Source: DAHVFK01 sp035310985 (lineage in GTDB: Bacteria; Pseudomonadota; Gammaproteobacteria; Burkholderiales; SG8-39). From it: a DNA stretch of 21,110 nucleotides. A program made the translations under genes and the position numbers. Location: NCBI GenBank assembly GCA_035310985.1, contig DATGDH010000030.1, forward strand, positions 1 through 21,110, read 5' to 3'. Of the stretch, positions 14,836 to 21,110 are shown in pieces (position 1 is the stretch's first letter; each line of letters begins with the position of its first letter). Under the pieces are notes generated by a model. That model did no database searches and was not told the origin of the DNA. It saw nothing but the letters and a program-made list of their open reading frames with translations.

Positions 14836-15486
14836 ATGGATTCACACCGCCGCCGCCTGCTGCTCGCATTCGGGGTCGCGCCCCTCGCCGCGCCGCTGGC
14901 GGCGCTCGCGCAGCCCGCGCCGGGCAGCTACCTGCAGCTCGATCCGCCCATTCCGGTCGACACGCCGAAGGGCAAGATCGACGTGATCGAGTTCTTCTGG
15001 TACGGCTGCCCGCATTGCTACCGGCTCGAGCCGCTCCTCGAGCCCTGGGCGCAGAAGCTCCCCTCCGACGTGGTGTTTCAGCGCATTCCGGCGGTGTTCA
15101 ACAATCCGCAGTGGCAACTCGATGCGCGCATCTTCTTTTCGTTCCAGGCGCTGGGGCTCGTGCAGCGGCTGCATCAGCCCTTGTTCGATGCCATCCATCG
15201 CGACGGACTGCGCACCGCCGACTCCGCCGCGCTCGACGAGTGGCTGCGCAAGCACGACGTCGATGCACGCAAATTCGACGAGGTCATGAAGTCGTTCAGC
15301 GTGCAGAGCGACTCGCGGCGCTCGATGCAGCTGTCGCTTGCGTACCAGATCACCGGCACCCCGGCGATGGGCGTGCAGGGCCGCTACACGATCAATTCCG
15401 ACGCGGTGAAGAGCCACCAGGCGCTGCTCGATACCACGGACTACCTGATCGGGGTGGTGCGCAAGGGCATGGCCGCGAAGAGCTGA
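14836..15486 (+). CDS. dsbA: Thiol:disulfide interchange protein DsbA
   Basis: 216-aa periplasmic oxidase that introduces disulfide bonds into exported proteins. The signal peptide covers about 1-25 (cleavage ALA before Gln26). It begins HRRRLLLAFG, so a Tat-like twin-arginine signal is possible but not canonical. The mature part has the thioredoxin fold with active site Cys58-Pro-His-Cys61 (FFWYGCPHCY), an inserted helical domain, and the cis-proline loop GTPAM (Pro176). Length and CPHC identify DsbA rather than DsbC or DsbG. It starts one base after the SPOR gene stop, so it is part of the argS-SPOR-dsbA operon. Confidence 0.94.
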   Translation: MDSHRRRLLLAFGVAPLAAPLAALAQPAPGSYLQLDPPIPVDTPKGKIDVIEFFWYGCPHCYRLEPLLEPWAQKLPSDVVFQRIPAVFNNPQWQLDARIFFSFQALGLVQRLHQPLFDAIHRDGLRTADSAALDEWLRKHDVDARKFDEVMKSFSVQSDSRRSMQLSLAYQITGTPAMGVQGRYTINSDAVKSHQALLDTTDYLIGVVRKGMAAKS

Positions 15487-15508
15487 GCCGGCGCAAAAGC
15501 CAGGCGGA

Positions 15509-16270
15509 ATGCGCGTCGTCATCACCGGCGCATCCTCGGGCATCGGCGCCGCGCTCGCGCGCCATTATGCCGGCCCGCAGTCCACCCTCGCCCTGATCGC
15601 GCGGCGCGAACCCGAGCTCGCGCGGCTCGCCGCGAGCCTCCCGGGCGAGACGCTCATCTATCCCCTCGACGTGGCCGACGGCGCCGCGCTCGCGCGCGCC
15701 GCGCACGATTTCGTCCGTCGCTGCGGGGCGCCCGACCTGGTGATCGCAAGCGCCGGCGTCTCGGTCGGCACGCACGGCGACGAGCTCGCCGACGTGGCGA
15801 AGCTGCGCCGCATGCTGGACGTCAACACCGCCGGCCTGGCGGCCTCGCTCGCCGCCTTCGCACCCGCGATGCGCGCGGCGGGCCGCGGCACGCTCGCCGG
15901 GATCGCGAGCGTGGCGGGCTTTCGCGGCATCCCCGGCGCGGGCGCATACAGCGCTTCCAAGGCCGCCGCGATCGCATGGCTCGAGAGCCTGCGCAACGAG
16001 CTCGCCGGCAGCGGCCTTGCCGTGGTCACGGTCTGCCCGGGCTATATCGACACGCCGATGACGCGCGTCAACCGCTACCGCATGCCGTTCCTGCTGCCGG
16101 CGGACGAGGCGGCGCGCCGCATCGCGCGCGCGATCGCCGCGCGGCGGCGCATGGCGGTGATCCCCTGGCAGATGGGGCTCGTCGGCCCCGTCCTGCGCCT
16201 GCTCCCGGGCGCGCTCTTCGACCGCCTGATGGCAAAGCGCGGGCGCAAGCCGCGCGACTTGCCCCTTTAG
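15509..16270 (+). CDS. Short-chain dehydrogenase/reductase (SDR)
   Basis: 253-aa classical SDR oxidoreductase using NAD(P)H. It shows the cofactor loop TGASSGIG (residues 6-13), a SAG motif replacing the common NAG after the fourth strand, and a complete catalytic set of Ser134, Tyr147 and Lys151 (YSASK), followed by CPGYIDTPMT. Arg33-Arg34 after the second strand hint at NADP(H). The substrate is not predictable. A hydrophobic C-terminal section (QMGLVGPVLRLLPGALF) may associate with membrane. The start ATG has AGGCGGA just upstream and lies 22 bp after dsbA, so it probably belongs to that operon. Its stop is 4 bp from the convergent phaC stop. Confidence 0.9.
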   Translation: MRVVITGASSGIGAALARHYAGPQSTLALIARREPELARLAASLPGETLIYPLDVADGAALARAAHDFVRRCGAPDLVIASAGVSVGTHGDELADVAKLRRMLDVNTAGLAASLAAFAPAMRAAGRGTLAGIASVAGFRGIPGAGAYSASKAAAIAWLESLRNELAGSGLAVVTVCPGYIDTPMTRVNRYRMPFLLPADEAARRIARAIAARRRMAVIPWQMGLVGPVLRLLPGALFDRLMAKRGRKPRDLPL

Positions 16271-16274
16271 GCCG

Positions 16275-18053
16275 CTACTTCTTGCCGAGGCGCAGCATCG
16301 CGTAGCTGCCCGGAGCGTCCTCGAGCACGCGCAGGGCGCCGTCGCCCGGCGTGCGCGCGGGCACCTTGTCGTCGCCGTTCTGCGCGGCGATCCACGCCTG
16401 CCAGTCCTCCCACCACGAGCCCGGATGCTGGGTGGCGCCGGCAAACCAGTCGTCGGCGGTCGCCGGCGTCGTCTCGTTCGTCCAGTAGTGGTACTTCTTC
16501 GCCGCGGGCGGGTTGACGATGCCCGCGATGTGGCCCGAGCCGCCGAGCACGAAACGCACCGGCCCGCCGAAATACTTCGCGCCCTTGTAGGTCGTCTTCC
16601 ACGGCGCGATGTGGTCCTCGACGGTGGAGATGAAGTACGCCGGCAGCCTCACCCTGGACAGGTCGATCGGCACGCCGGCGAGCTCGATGCCGCCGGGCAC
16701 GCCGAGCAGGTTCTTCATATACATGTTGCGCAGGTAGTAGCTGTGCATCCTGGCCGGCATGCGCGTCGAGTCCGAGTTCCAGTACAGCAGATCGAACGGG
16801 AACGGGTCCTTGCCGAGCAGGTAGTTGTTGATCACGAACGACCACACCAGGTCGTTGGCGCGCAGCAGGTTGAAGGTGCTCGCCATCTCCGAGCCCTCCA
16901 GGAAGCCGCGCTCGTTCATCTTCTTTTCGAGGTTCTGCACCTGCTCCTCGTCGATGAACACGCCGAGCTCGCCGGGCTGCGAGAAGTCGAGCAGGCTGAC
17001 GAAGAAGGTTGCGCAGCTGACGCGCTCCTCGCCCTTCGCCGCCAGGTAGGCGAGCGTACTGCCGAGTAGCGTGCCGCCCAGGCAGTAGCCGATGACGTTC
17101 GTTTGCGACTCGCCGGTCGCCTCGGCGATCGCGTCCAGCGCGGCGAGCGAGCCTTCGAGCATGTAGTCCTCGAAGCCCTTGGCGGCGAGGCGCGCGTCGG
17201 GGTTGACCCAGGACACCACGAACACCGTGTGCCCCTGCGCAACCGCCCAGCGGATGAAGCTGTTGCTCGCGCGCAGGTCGAGGATGTAGTACTTGTTGAT
17301 CCACGGCGGGATGATGAGCAGCGGCCGCCGGTAGACCTCGGCCGTGCTGGGTGCGAACTGGATCAACTGCATCAGATCGGTCTGGAACACGACCTTGCCC
17401 GGCGAGGTGGCGACGTTGCGGCCGAGCTTGAACGCGGACTCGTCGGTCATGCTGATGCGCAGCTGTCCGTCGCCCTTCTCGATGTCCGCGAGCAGGTTGT
17501 TCAGTCCCTTGACGAGGTTCTGCCCGCCGCTCGACATCGTCTCGCGCAGCACCTGCGGATTGGTCATGACGAAGTTCGTCGGCGCCAGCGCGTCGACGTA
17601 CTGGCGGGTGAAGAACGCCACCTTCTTCTCCGACTCCTCGGGCAGCCCCTCGACGTTCGAGACGGCGTGCTGGATGTGGCGCGCGGCGATGAGGTAGGAC
17701 TGCTTGATGAAGTCGAACAGGAAGTTGTTCGACCACTCGTCGTCCTTGAAGCGCGCGTCGCCCTTGGCGGGCAGCGCGACCGGGCGCACCTCCTGGCCGA
17801 GCATCTTCATCCAGCTCGCCTGCCAGAGCTGCGCGTAGTCCAGCCACATGTTCATCGAGACGGCGGCGAGCGACACCGGGTCGGCGAGCATGCGGCCCCA
17901 CAGGTCCATGTAGGCTCGCGCGATGCCCAGCTCGTCGCCCAACGCGCCCTGCTGCGGGTGCTTCTTCGCGAACTCGCCCAGCAGCCTGGCGGCCCGCTCG
18001 GCGACCTGGTGGTAGACCTGGGCGAGCTGCTCGGGCTGCGCGGGGCGATCCAT
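16275..18053 (-). CDS. phaC: Class I poly(3-hydroxyalkanoate) synthase PhaC
   Basis: 592-aa alpha/beta-hydrolase-type polymerase that builds PHA (for example PHB) granules from (R)-3-hydroxyacyl-CoA. The catalytic triad is intact: Cys324 in the lipase-box-like GYCLGG, Asp480 in VEDHIAPWK, and His508 in GGSGHIAG. Asp480 and His508 carry the same numbers as in the Cupriavidus necator enzyme, and total length (589 there) agrees, which marks class I (no PhaE/PhaR needed). An N-terminal domain of about 200 residues precedes the catalytic domain. ATG 18053 has GGAGC just upstream, overlapping the stop codon of the MBL-fold gene, so the two are one operon. No phaA/phaB genes are visible here. Confidence 0.96.
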   Translation of the reverse strand: MDRPAQPEQLAQVYHQVAERAARLLGEFAKKHPQQGALGDELGIARAYMDLWGRMLADPVSLAAVSMNMWLDYAQLWQASWMKMLGQEVRPVALPAKGDARFKDDEWSNNFLFDFIKQSYLIAARHIQHAVSNVEGLPEESEKKVAFFTRQYVDALAPTNFVMTNPQVLRETMSSGGQNLVKGLNNLLADIEKGDGQLRISMTDESAFKLGRNVATSPGKVVFQTDLMQLIQFAPSTAEVYRRPLLIIPPWINKYYILDLRASNSFIRWAVAQGHTVFVVSWVNPDARLAAKGFEDYMLEGSLAALDAIAEATGESQTNVIGYCLGGTLLGSTLAYLAAKGEERVSCATFFVSLLDFSQPGELGVFIDEEQVQNLEKKMNERGFLEGSEMASTFNLLRANDLVWSFVINNYLLGKDPFPFDLLYWNSDSTRMPARMHSYYLRNMYMKNLLGVPGGIELAGVPIDLSRVRLPAYFISTVEDHIAPWKTTYKGAKYFGGPVRFVLGGSGHIAGIVNPPAAKKYHYWTNETTPATADDWFAGATQHPGSWWEDWQAWIAAQNGDDKVPARTPGDGALRVLEDAPGSYAMLRLGKK

Positions 18054-18064
18054 CTGCGAAGCTC

Positions 18065-19129
18065 CTATGCGTGTGCCGGCGCCGCAGCCGTGGCGTAGCG
18101 CATGACGCGGTCGGCGCCTGCCGCGCGCGACAGGCGTCCCGCGTAATAGAGGTGGTGCAGGTGCGCGATGGCCTCGCCCATCGCGAAGAACATCTGGTGG
18201 TTGTCCAGCTTGCGGCGGAAAAGCACCCCGATCAAGTCGAAGGCGCTGCGCGCGCCCCCCTCGCAGGCCACCAGCAGCTCGGCGAAGCGCTCCTCGTGAT
18301 GCGCCTCGAGCTCAGCCACGCGCTCGTGCGCGCCGCGGAAAGGCATGCCGTGCGAGGGCAGCACGAGAACGTCCGGCGCAAGTTCACGGTAGCGCGCGAT
18401 CGAGTCGAGGAACAGCTTGAGCGGGTTGCCGTCCGGATCGATCGACCAGACGCTGACATTGGTCGATATCGTGGACAGCAGCATGTCGCCGGCGATCAGC
18501 AGCTTGAGCTCCTCGCAGTAGAGCGATGCATGCTCCGGAGCGTGGCCATAGCCCACGATCGTGCGCCAGTGCCTGCCGTTCACCAGGAGCCGCTCGCCGT
18601 CGATGAAACGCCGGTAATGCAGCGGAAACTCGGGCACCAGCCGCCGATACGGATTGCCGCGCGTCGCCATTTTCGCCGCCAGCTCGGCGTCCAGCCCGTT
18701 CTGGCCGAACACCCGCAGGACGGCCTCGGTGGTGTAGCCGGCGCCGCCCGCGCGCACCGCGTGCGCCGTGAGGTACTCGCCCTGCGTCATCCACAGCTCG
18801 GCGCCGAAGCGCTCGCACAGCCAGGCGGCGTTGCCGGCGTGGTCCGGATGGTAGTGCGTGACGACGACGCGCCGCACCGGCACCGAGCCGATCGTAGAAG
18901 CGAAGATCTGCTCCCACGCCGCGCGCGTCGCCTCGTCGCCGATGCCGCAGTCCACGATCGTCCAGCCGGGCCTGCCGCCGACCTCGTCGCGCAACAGCCA
19001 GAGGTTGATGTGGTTCAGCTGGAACGGCAGCGCCATGCGCAGCCAGTACACGCCGGGCGCCACTTCGACGACGCGGCCAGGTGCCGGCGGCTCGGCGAAC
19101 GGGTACTGGAGCGACGAGGTGGGGGCCAC
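18065..19129 (-). CDS. Metallo-beta-lactamase-fold hydrolase
   Basis: 354-aa MBL-fold metal-dependent hydrolase. The zinc-binding signature T-HYHPDH-AGN is at residues 92-97 (His92, His94, Asp96, His97). Further ligands are likely in GYGHAPEHASL and IAGDMLLS (Asp), and the late PSHG motif supplies another His. The C-terminal ~90 residues form a helical extension as in glyoxalase II-like and thioesterase-like relatives. No signal peptide, so it acts in the cytoplasm. Its substrate is not readable; a thioester (acyl-CoA or glutathione type) is a guess from the neighbours. The start is GTG 19129, with no clear Shine-Dalgarno sequence. It is cotranscribed with phaC, 11 bp downstream, and divergent from the MerR-type regulator. 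Confidence 0.88.
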   Translation of the reverse strand: MAPTSSLQYPFAEPPAPGRVVEVAPGVYWLRMALPFQLNHINLWLLRDEVGGRPGWTIVDCGIGDEATRAAWEQIFASTIGSVPVRRVVVTHYHPDHAGNAAWLCERFGAELWMTQGEYLTAHAVRAGGAGYTTEAVLRVFGQNGLDAELAAKMATRGNPYRRLVPEFPLHYRRFIDGERLLVNGRHWRTIVGYGHAPEHASLYCEELKLLIAGDMLLSTISTNVSVWSIDPDGNPLKLFLDSIARYRELAPDVLVLPSHGMPFRGAHERVAELEAHHEERFAELLVACEGGARSAFDLIGVLFRRKLDNHQMFFAMGEAIAHLHHLYYAGRLSRAAGADRVMRYATAAAPAHA

Positions 19130-19197
19130 GATGGATGGGCTAGAATGCAGCGCGGCTCGAGGCCGCTCAGCCGCAATTGTAGTAGCTTCCCCGCCAC
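19130..19197. promoter_or_regulatory. Divergent promoter region between the MBL-fold and MerR-type genes
   Basis: The 68-bp gap must hold both promoters. On the plus strand TAGAAT (19141-19146) is a plausible -10 for the regulator. On the minus strand TACAAT (plus 19176-19181) is a plausible -10 for the MBL-phaC pair. The two would overlap head to head, so transcription in one direction could hinder the other. No copy of the palindrome found at 19617 is present here. Confidence 0.4.
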
Positions 19198-19620
19198 ATG
19201 ACCGCAGACCCTTCCGCGAGCGAGCCCAGGGAGCGCGCCGAGTACTCGATCGGCGACCTGGCGCGGGAGTTCGACGTGACGCCGCGCGCCATCCGCTTCT
19301 ACGAGGACCAGGGCCTGCTCGCGCCGCGGCGCGCGGGCCAGCGCCGCATCTACACGCTGCGCGACCGCACGCGATTGAAGCTCACGCTGCGCGGCAAGCG
19401 CCTGGGCCTGACGCTCTCGGAGATCCGCGAGCTGATCGACATGTACGAGCCGGGCCGCGACGAGCGGCCGCAGCTCGAGCGCTTCCTCACGGTGCTTTCG
19501 AGCCACAAGGCGAGCCTCGAGCAGCAGCGCTCCGACATCGACGCGCAGCTATCCGAAATCGCCGCCTTCGAGAAGCGCCTGCGCAAGCGGCTGGGCGGGC
19601 GGCGCCGCGTGCGCAGTTGA
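19198..19620 (+). CDS. liuR: MerR-family regulator, LiuR-type
   Basis: 140-aa MerR-family DNA-binding regulator. A winged helix-turn-helix occupies about residues 15-85 (YSIGDLAREFDVTPRAIRFY then DQGLLAPRR), followed by a long dimerisation helix (about 90-135). There is no cysteine, so it is not a metal- or redox-sensing member. It precedes isovaleryl-CoA dehydrogenase, the genomic setting of LiuR, which controls leucine/isovalerate (liu) genes in proteobacteria in response to a pathway intermediate. The name therefore rests on family plus context. Its stop codon lies inside the 22-bp palindrome that is its probable operator. Confidence 0.85.
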   Translation: MTADPSASEPRERAEYSIGDLAREFDVTPRAIRFYEDQGLLAPRRAGQRRIYTLRDRTRLKLTLRGKRLGLTLSEIRELIDMYEPGRDERPQLERFLTVLSSHKASLEQQRSDIDAQLSEIAAFEKRLRKRLGGRRRVRS

Positions 19621-19638
19621 CGTTTACGTAAACGTCAA
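19617..19638. promoter_or_regulatory. 22-bp perfect palindrome, probable LiuR operator
   Basis: TTGACGTTTAC followed directly by its reverse complement GTAAACGTCAA, with no mismatch. It overlaps the regulator's TGA stop and lies 13 bp before the thioesterase start. TTGACG at its left edge can serve as a -35 box, with TAGCCT (19640-19645) 17 bp on as a weak -10. An operator inside the promoter spacer is the typical MerR-family geometry. Confidence 0.75.
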
Positions 19639-19651
19639 GTAGCCTCGCCGC

Positions 19652-20110
19652 ATGAACGCCCCGCTGAAACGCCCCCAGCCCGCCGACCCCGGCTTCGCGG
19701 CGCGCTGCCGCGCGAGCTTCGCGCGCCAGAAGGCGATGGCGCTGATCGGCGCACGCCTGGCGTCGATCGAGCCCGGCCGCTGCGAGATCGAGCTCGACTG
19801 GCGGGCGGAGCTCACGCAGCAGAAGGGCTTCCTGCACGGCGGCATCGTCGGCATGATCGCCGACACCGCCTGCGGATACGCCGCCTACAGCCTGATGCCG
19901 GCGACGAGCTCGCTCGTCACCGTGGAGTACAAGATCAACATGCTCGCGCCCGGCCGCGGCGAGCGCTTCGTCGCGCGCGCCGAGGTGCTGAAGGCGGGCC
20001 GCAGCCTGACCGTCACGCGCGGCGAGGTGCTCGCCGGCGGCGGCACGCTGTGCGCGGTCATGCAGCAGACGCTCATGATGCTGCCCGACACCCCCGACTC
20101 GCCGGAATAG
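19652..20110 (+). CDS. PaaI-type hotdog thioesterase
   Basis: 152-aa hotdog-fold acyl-CoA thioesterase of the PaaI family, predicted to hydrolyse CoA thioesters in the cytoplasm. The central helix carries QQKGFLHGGIVGMIADTACGYAA, with the HGG motif at 62-64 and the following Asp that are typical of the family active site. The later strands (SSLVTVEYKINMLAPG) are also characteristic. It sits between the LiuR-type operator and liuA, 8 bp before liuA, so it probably serves the branched-chain acyl-CoA pathway, for example recovering CoA from dead-end acyl-CoAs; this is inferred. The ATG is only seven bases after a putative -10, so the mRNA may be nearly leaderless. Confidence 0.88.
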   Translation: MNAPLKRPQPADPGFAARCRASFARQKAMALIGARLASIEPGRCEIELDWRAELTQQKGFLHGGIVGMIADTACGYAAYSLMPATSSLVTVEYKINMLAPGRGERFVARAEVLKAGRSLTVTRGEVLAGGGTLCAVMQQTLMMLPDTPDSPE

Positions 20111-20118
20111 GGTCGCCC

Positions 20119-21110
20119 ATGGAGCTCCCGTTCCTGCGATTCGAGCACGGCGAGACGATCGACATGCTGCGCGCCAGCGTGCGCGAGTTCGCGGCCAAGG
20201 AGATCGCGCCGCGCGCCGCGGAGATCGACGCAAAGAACGAGTTCCCGATGGACCTGTGGCGCAAGCTCGGCGCGCTCGGCCTGCTCGGCATCACCGTCGA
20301 GGAGGAGTACGGCGGCACGGCGATGGGCTACCTCGCGCATATCGTCGCGGTGGAGGAGATCTCGCGCGCCTCGGGCGCCATAGGGCTTTCCTACGGGGCG
20401 CACTCCAACCTGTGCGTGAACCAGATCCGCAGGAACGGCAGCGAGGCGCAGAAGCGCAAGTACCTTCCAAGGCTCGTCTCCGGCGAGCACGTCGGCGCGC
20501 TCGCGATGAGCGAGCCGGGCGCGGGCTCGGACGTGGTCGGCATGCGCCTGCGCGCGGAGCGCCGCGGCGACCGCTACGTGCTGAACGGCAACAAGATGTG
20601 GATCACCAACGGCCCCGACGCCGACGTGCTGGTGATCTACGGCAAGACCGAAGGCATCACGGCGTTCATCGTCGAGAAGGGCATGAAGGGCTTCTCCACC
20701 GCGCAGAAGCTCGACAAGCTCGGCATGCGCGGCTCCGACACGTGCGAACTCGTCTTCGAGGACTGCGCGGTGCCGGCGGAGAACGTCCTCGGAGCGGTCG
20801 GCGGCGGTGCCAAGGTGCTCATGAGCGGACTCGACTACGAGCGCGTCGTGCTTTCCGGCGGGCCGCTCGGGCTCATGCGCGCGAGCCTGGATCTCGTGCT
20901 GCCCTACGTGCACGAACGCAAGCAGTTCGGCCAGCCGATCGGCACCTTCCAGTTGATGCAAGGCAAGATCGCCGACATGTACACGGCGACCAATTCCTGC
21001 CGCGCCTACGTGTACGCGGTCGCGCAGGCCTGCGATCGAGGCCGCACGACGCGCATGGATGCCGCGGGCTGCATCCTGCTCGCCGCGGAGCAAGCCACGC
21101 AGGTCGCGCT
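20119..21110 (+). CDS. liuA: Isovaleryl-CoA dehydrogenase (3' end cut by window)
   Basis: FAD-dependent acyl-CoA dehydrogenase converting isovaleryl-CoA to 3-methylcrotonyl-CoA in leucine breakdown, passing electrons to ETF. About 330 of ~390 residues are present. The N-terminal helical domain is followed by the flavin-binding signature LAMSEPGAGSDVVGM, KMWITNGPDADVLVIYGKT, and LDKLGMRGSDTCELVFEDC. Most telling is LDYERVVLSGGPLGLM: Glu241 lies where isovaleryl-CoA dehydrogenases carry their catalytic base, unlike short- and medium-chain enzymes whose base is further C-terminal. ATG 20119 lies 8 bp after the thioesterase stop, with a weak TAGGG upstream. The rest of a liu operon (carboxylase, hydratase, lyase) would be expected beyond the right edge. 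Confidence 0.93.
   Translation, partial: MELPFLRFEHGETIDMLRASVREFAAKEIAPRAAEIDAKNEFPMDLWRKLGALGLLGITVEEEYGGTAMGYLAHIVAVEEISRASGAIGLSYGAHSNLCVNQIRRNGSEAQKRKYLPRLVSGEHVGALAMSEPGAGSDVVGMRLRAERRGDRYVLNGNKMWITNGPDADVLVIYGKTEGITAFIVEKGMKGFSTAQKLDKLGMRGSDTCELVFEDCAVPAENVLGAVGGGAKVLMSGLDYERVVLSGGPLGLMRASLDLVLPYVHERKQFGQPIGTFQLMQGKIADMYTATNSCRAYVYAVAQACDRGRTTRMDAAGCILLAAEQATQVA

Overview
The window is a high-GC (roughly 70 %), densely coded stretch of a Gram-negative chromosome. The gene set points to a betaproteobacterium: a TIGR02449 coiled-coil gene next to zapA, 6S RNA and an EVE-domain gene; hemE and priA followed by argS-SPOR-dsbA; a class I PHA synthase; and a LiuR-type leucine/isovalerate operon. 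I cannot assign a family or genus. Nothing in it looks phage-, plasmid- or transposon-derived.

Left arm (1-7539, all minus strand). Transcription runs right to left: a 95-aa protein of unknown function; a cobalamin riboswitch; a TonB-dependent outer-membrane receptor (BtuB-like); then four LPS-related genes, waaQ, waaG-like, a secreted Sel1-repeat protein and msbA (cut by the window edge). The last four overlap each other by 4 bp, so they are almost certainly one translationally coupled unit. No convincing terminator separates them from the receptor gene, so vitamin B12 status could in principle affect LPS-core expression.

Centre (7645-16270, plus strand). A ZapB-like coiled-coil protein and ZapA (cell division) lead into 6S RNA, an EVE-domain protein and hemE (heme synthesis). 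The 333-bp hemE-priA gap is unusual: two consensus DnaA boxes, one near-consensus box, an AT-rich patch and several dyads. Then come priA (replication restart), argS, an FtsN-like SPOR protein, periplasmic dsbA and a short-chain dehydrogenase. The first ~120 codons of argS use clearly more A/T-ending codons than the rest of the gene. The SDR meets phaC tail to tail with a 4-bp gap.

Right arm (16275-21110). A metallo-beta-lactamase-fold hydrolase and class I PHA synthase (phaC) form a minus-strand pair. They diverge from a plus-strand set: a MerR/LiuR-type regulator, a PaaI-type thioesterase and isovaleryl-CoA dehydrogenase (liuA, cut by the window edge). A perfect 22-bp palindrome overlapping the regulator's stop codon is the likely operator. 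Together this arm links branched-chain acyl-CoA breakdown to storage-polymer synthesis.

Most of the window is recognisable housekeeping and metabolic DNA. I did not find a wholly new system. The best leads are the hemE-priA intergenic region, the Sel1 gene inside the LPS operon behind a B12 riboswitch, and the LiuR-type operator arrangement.
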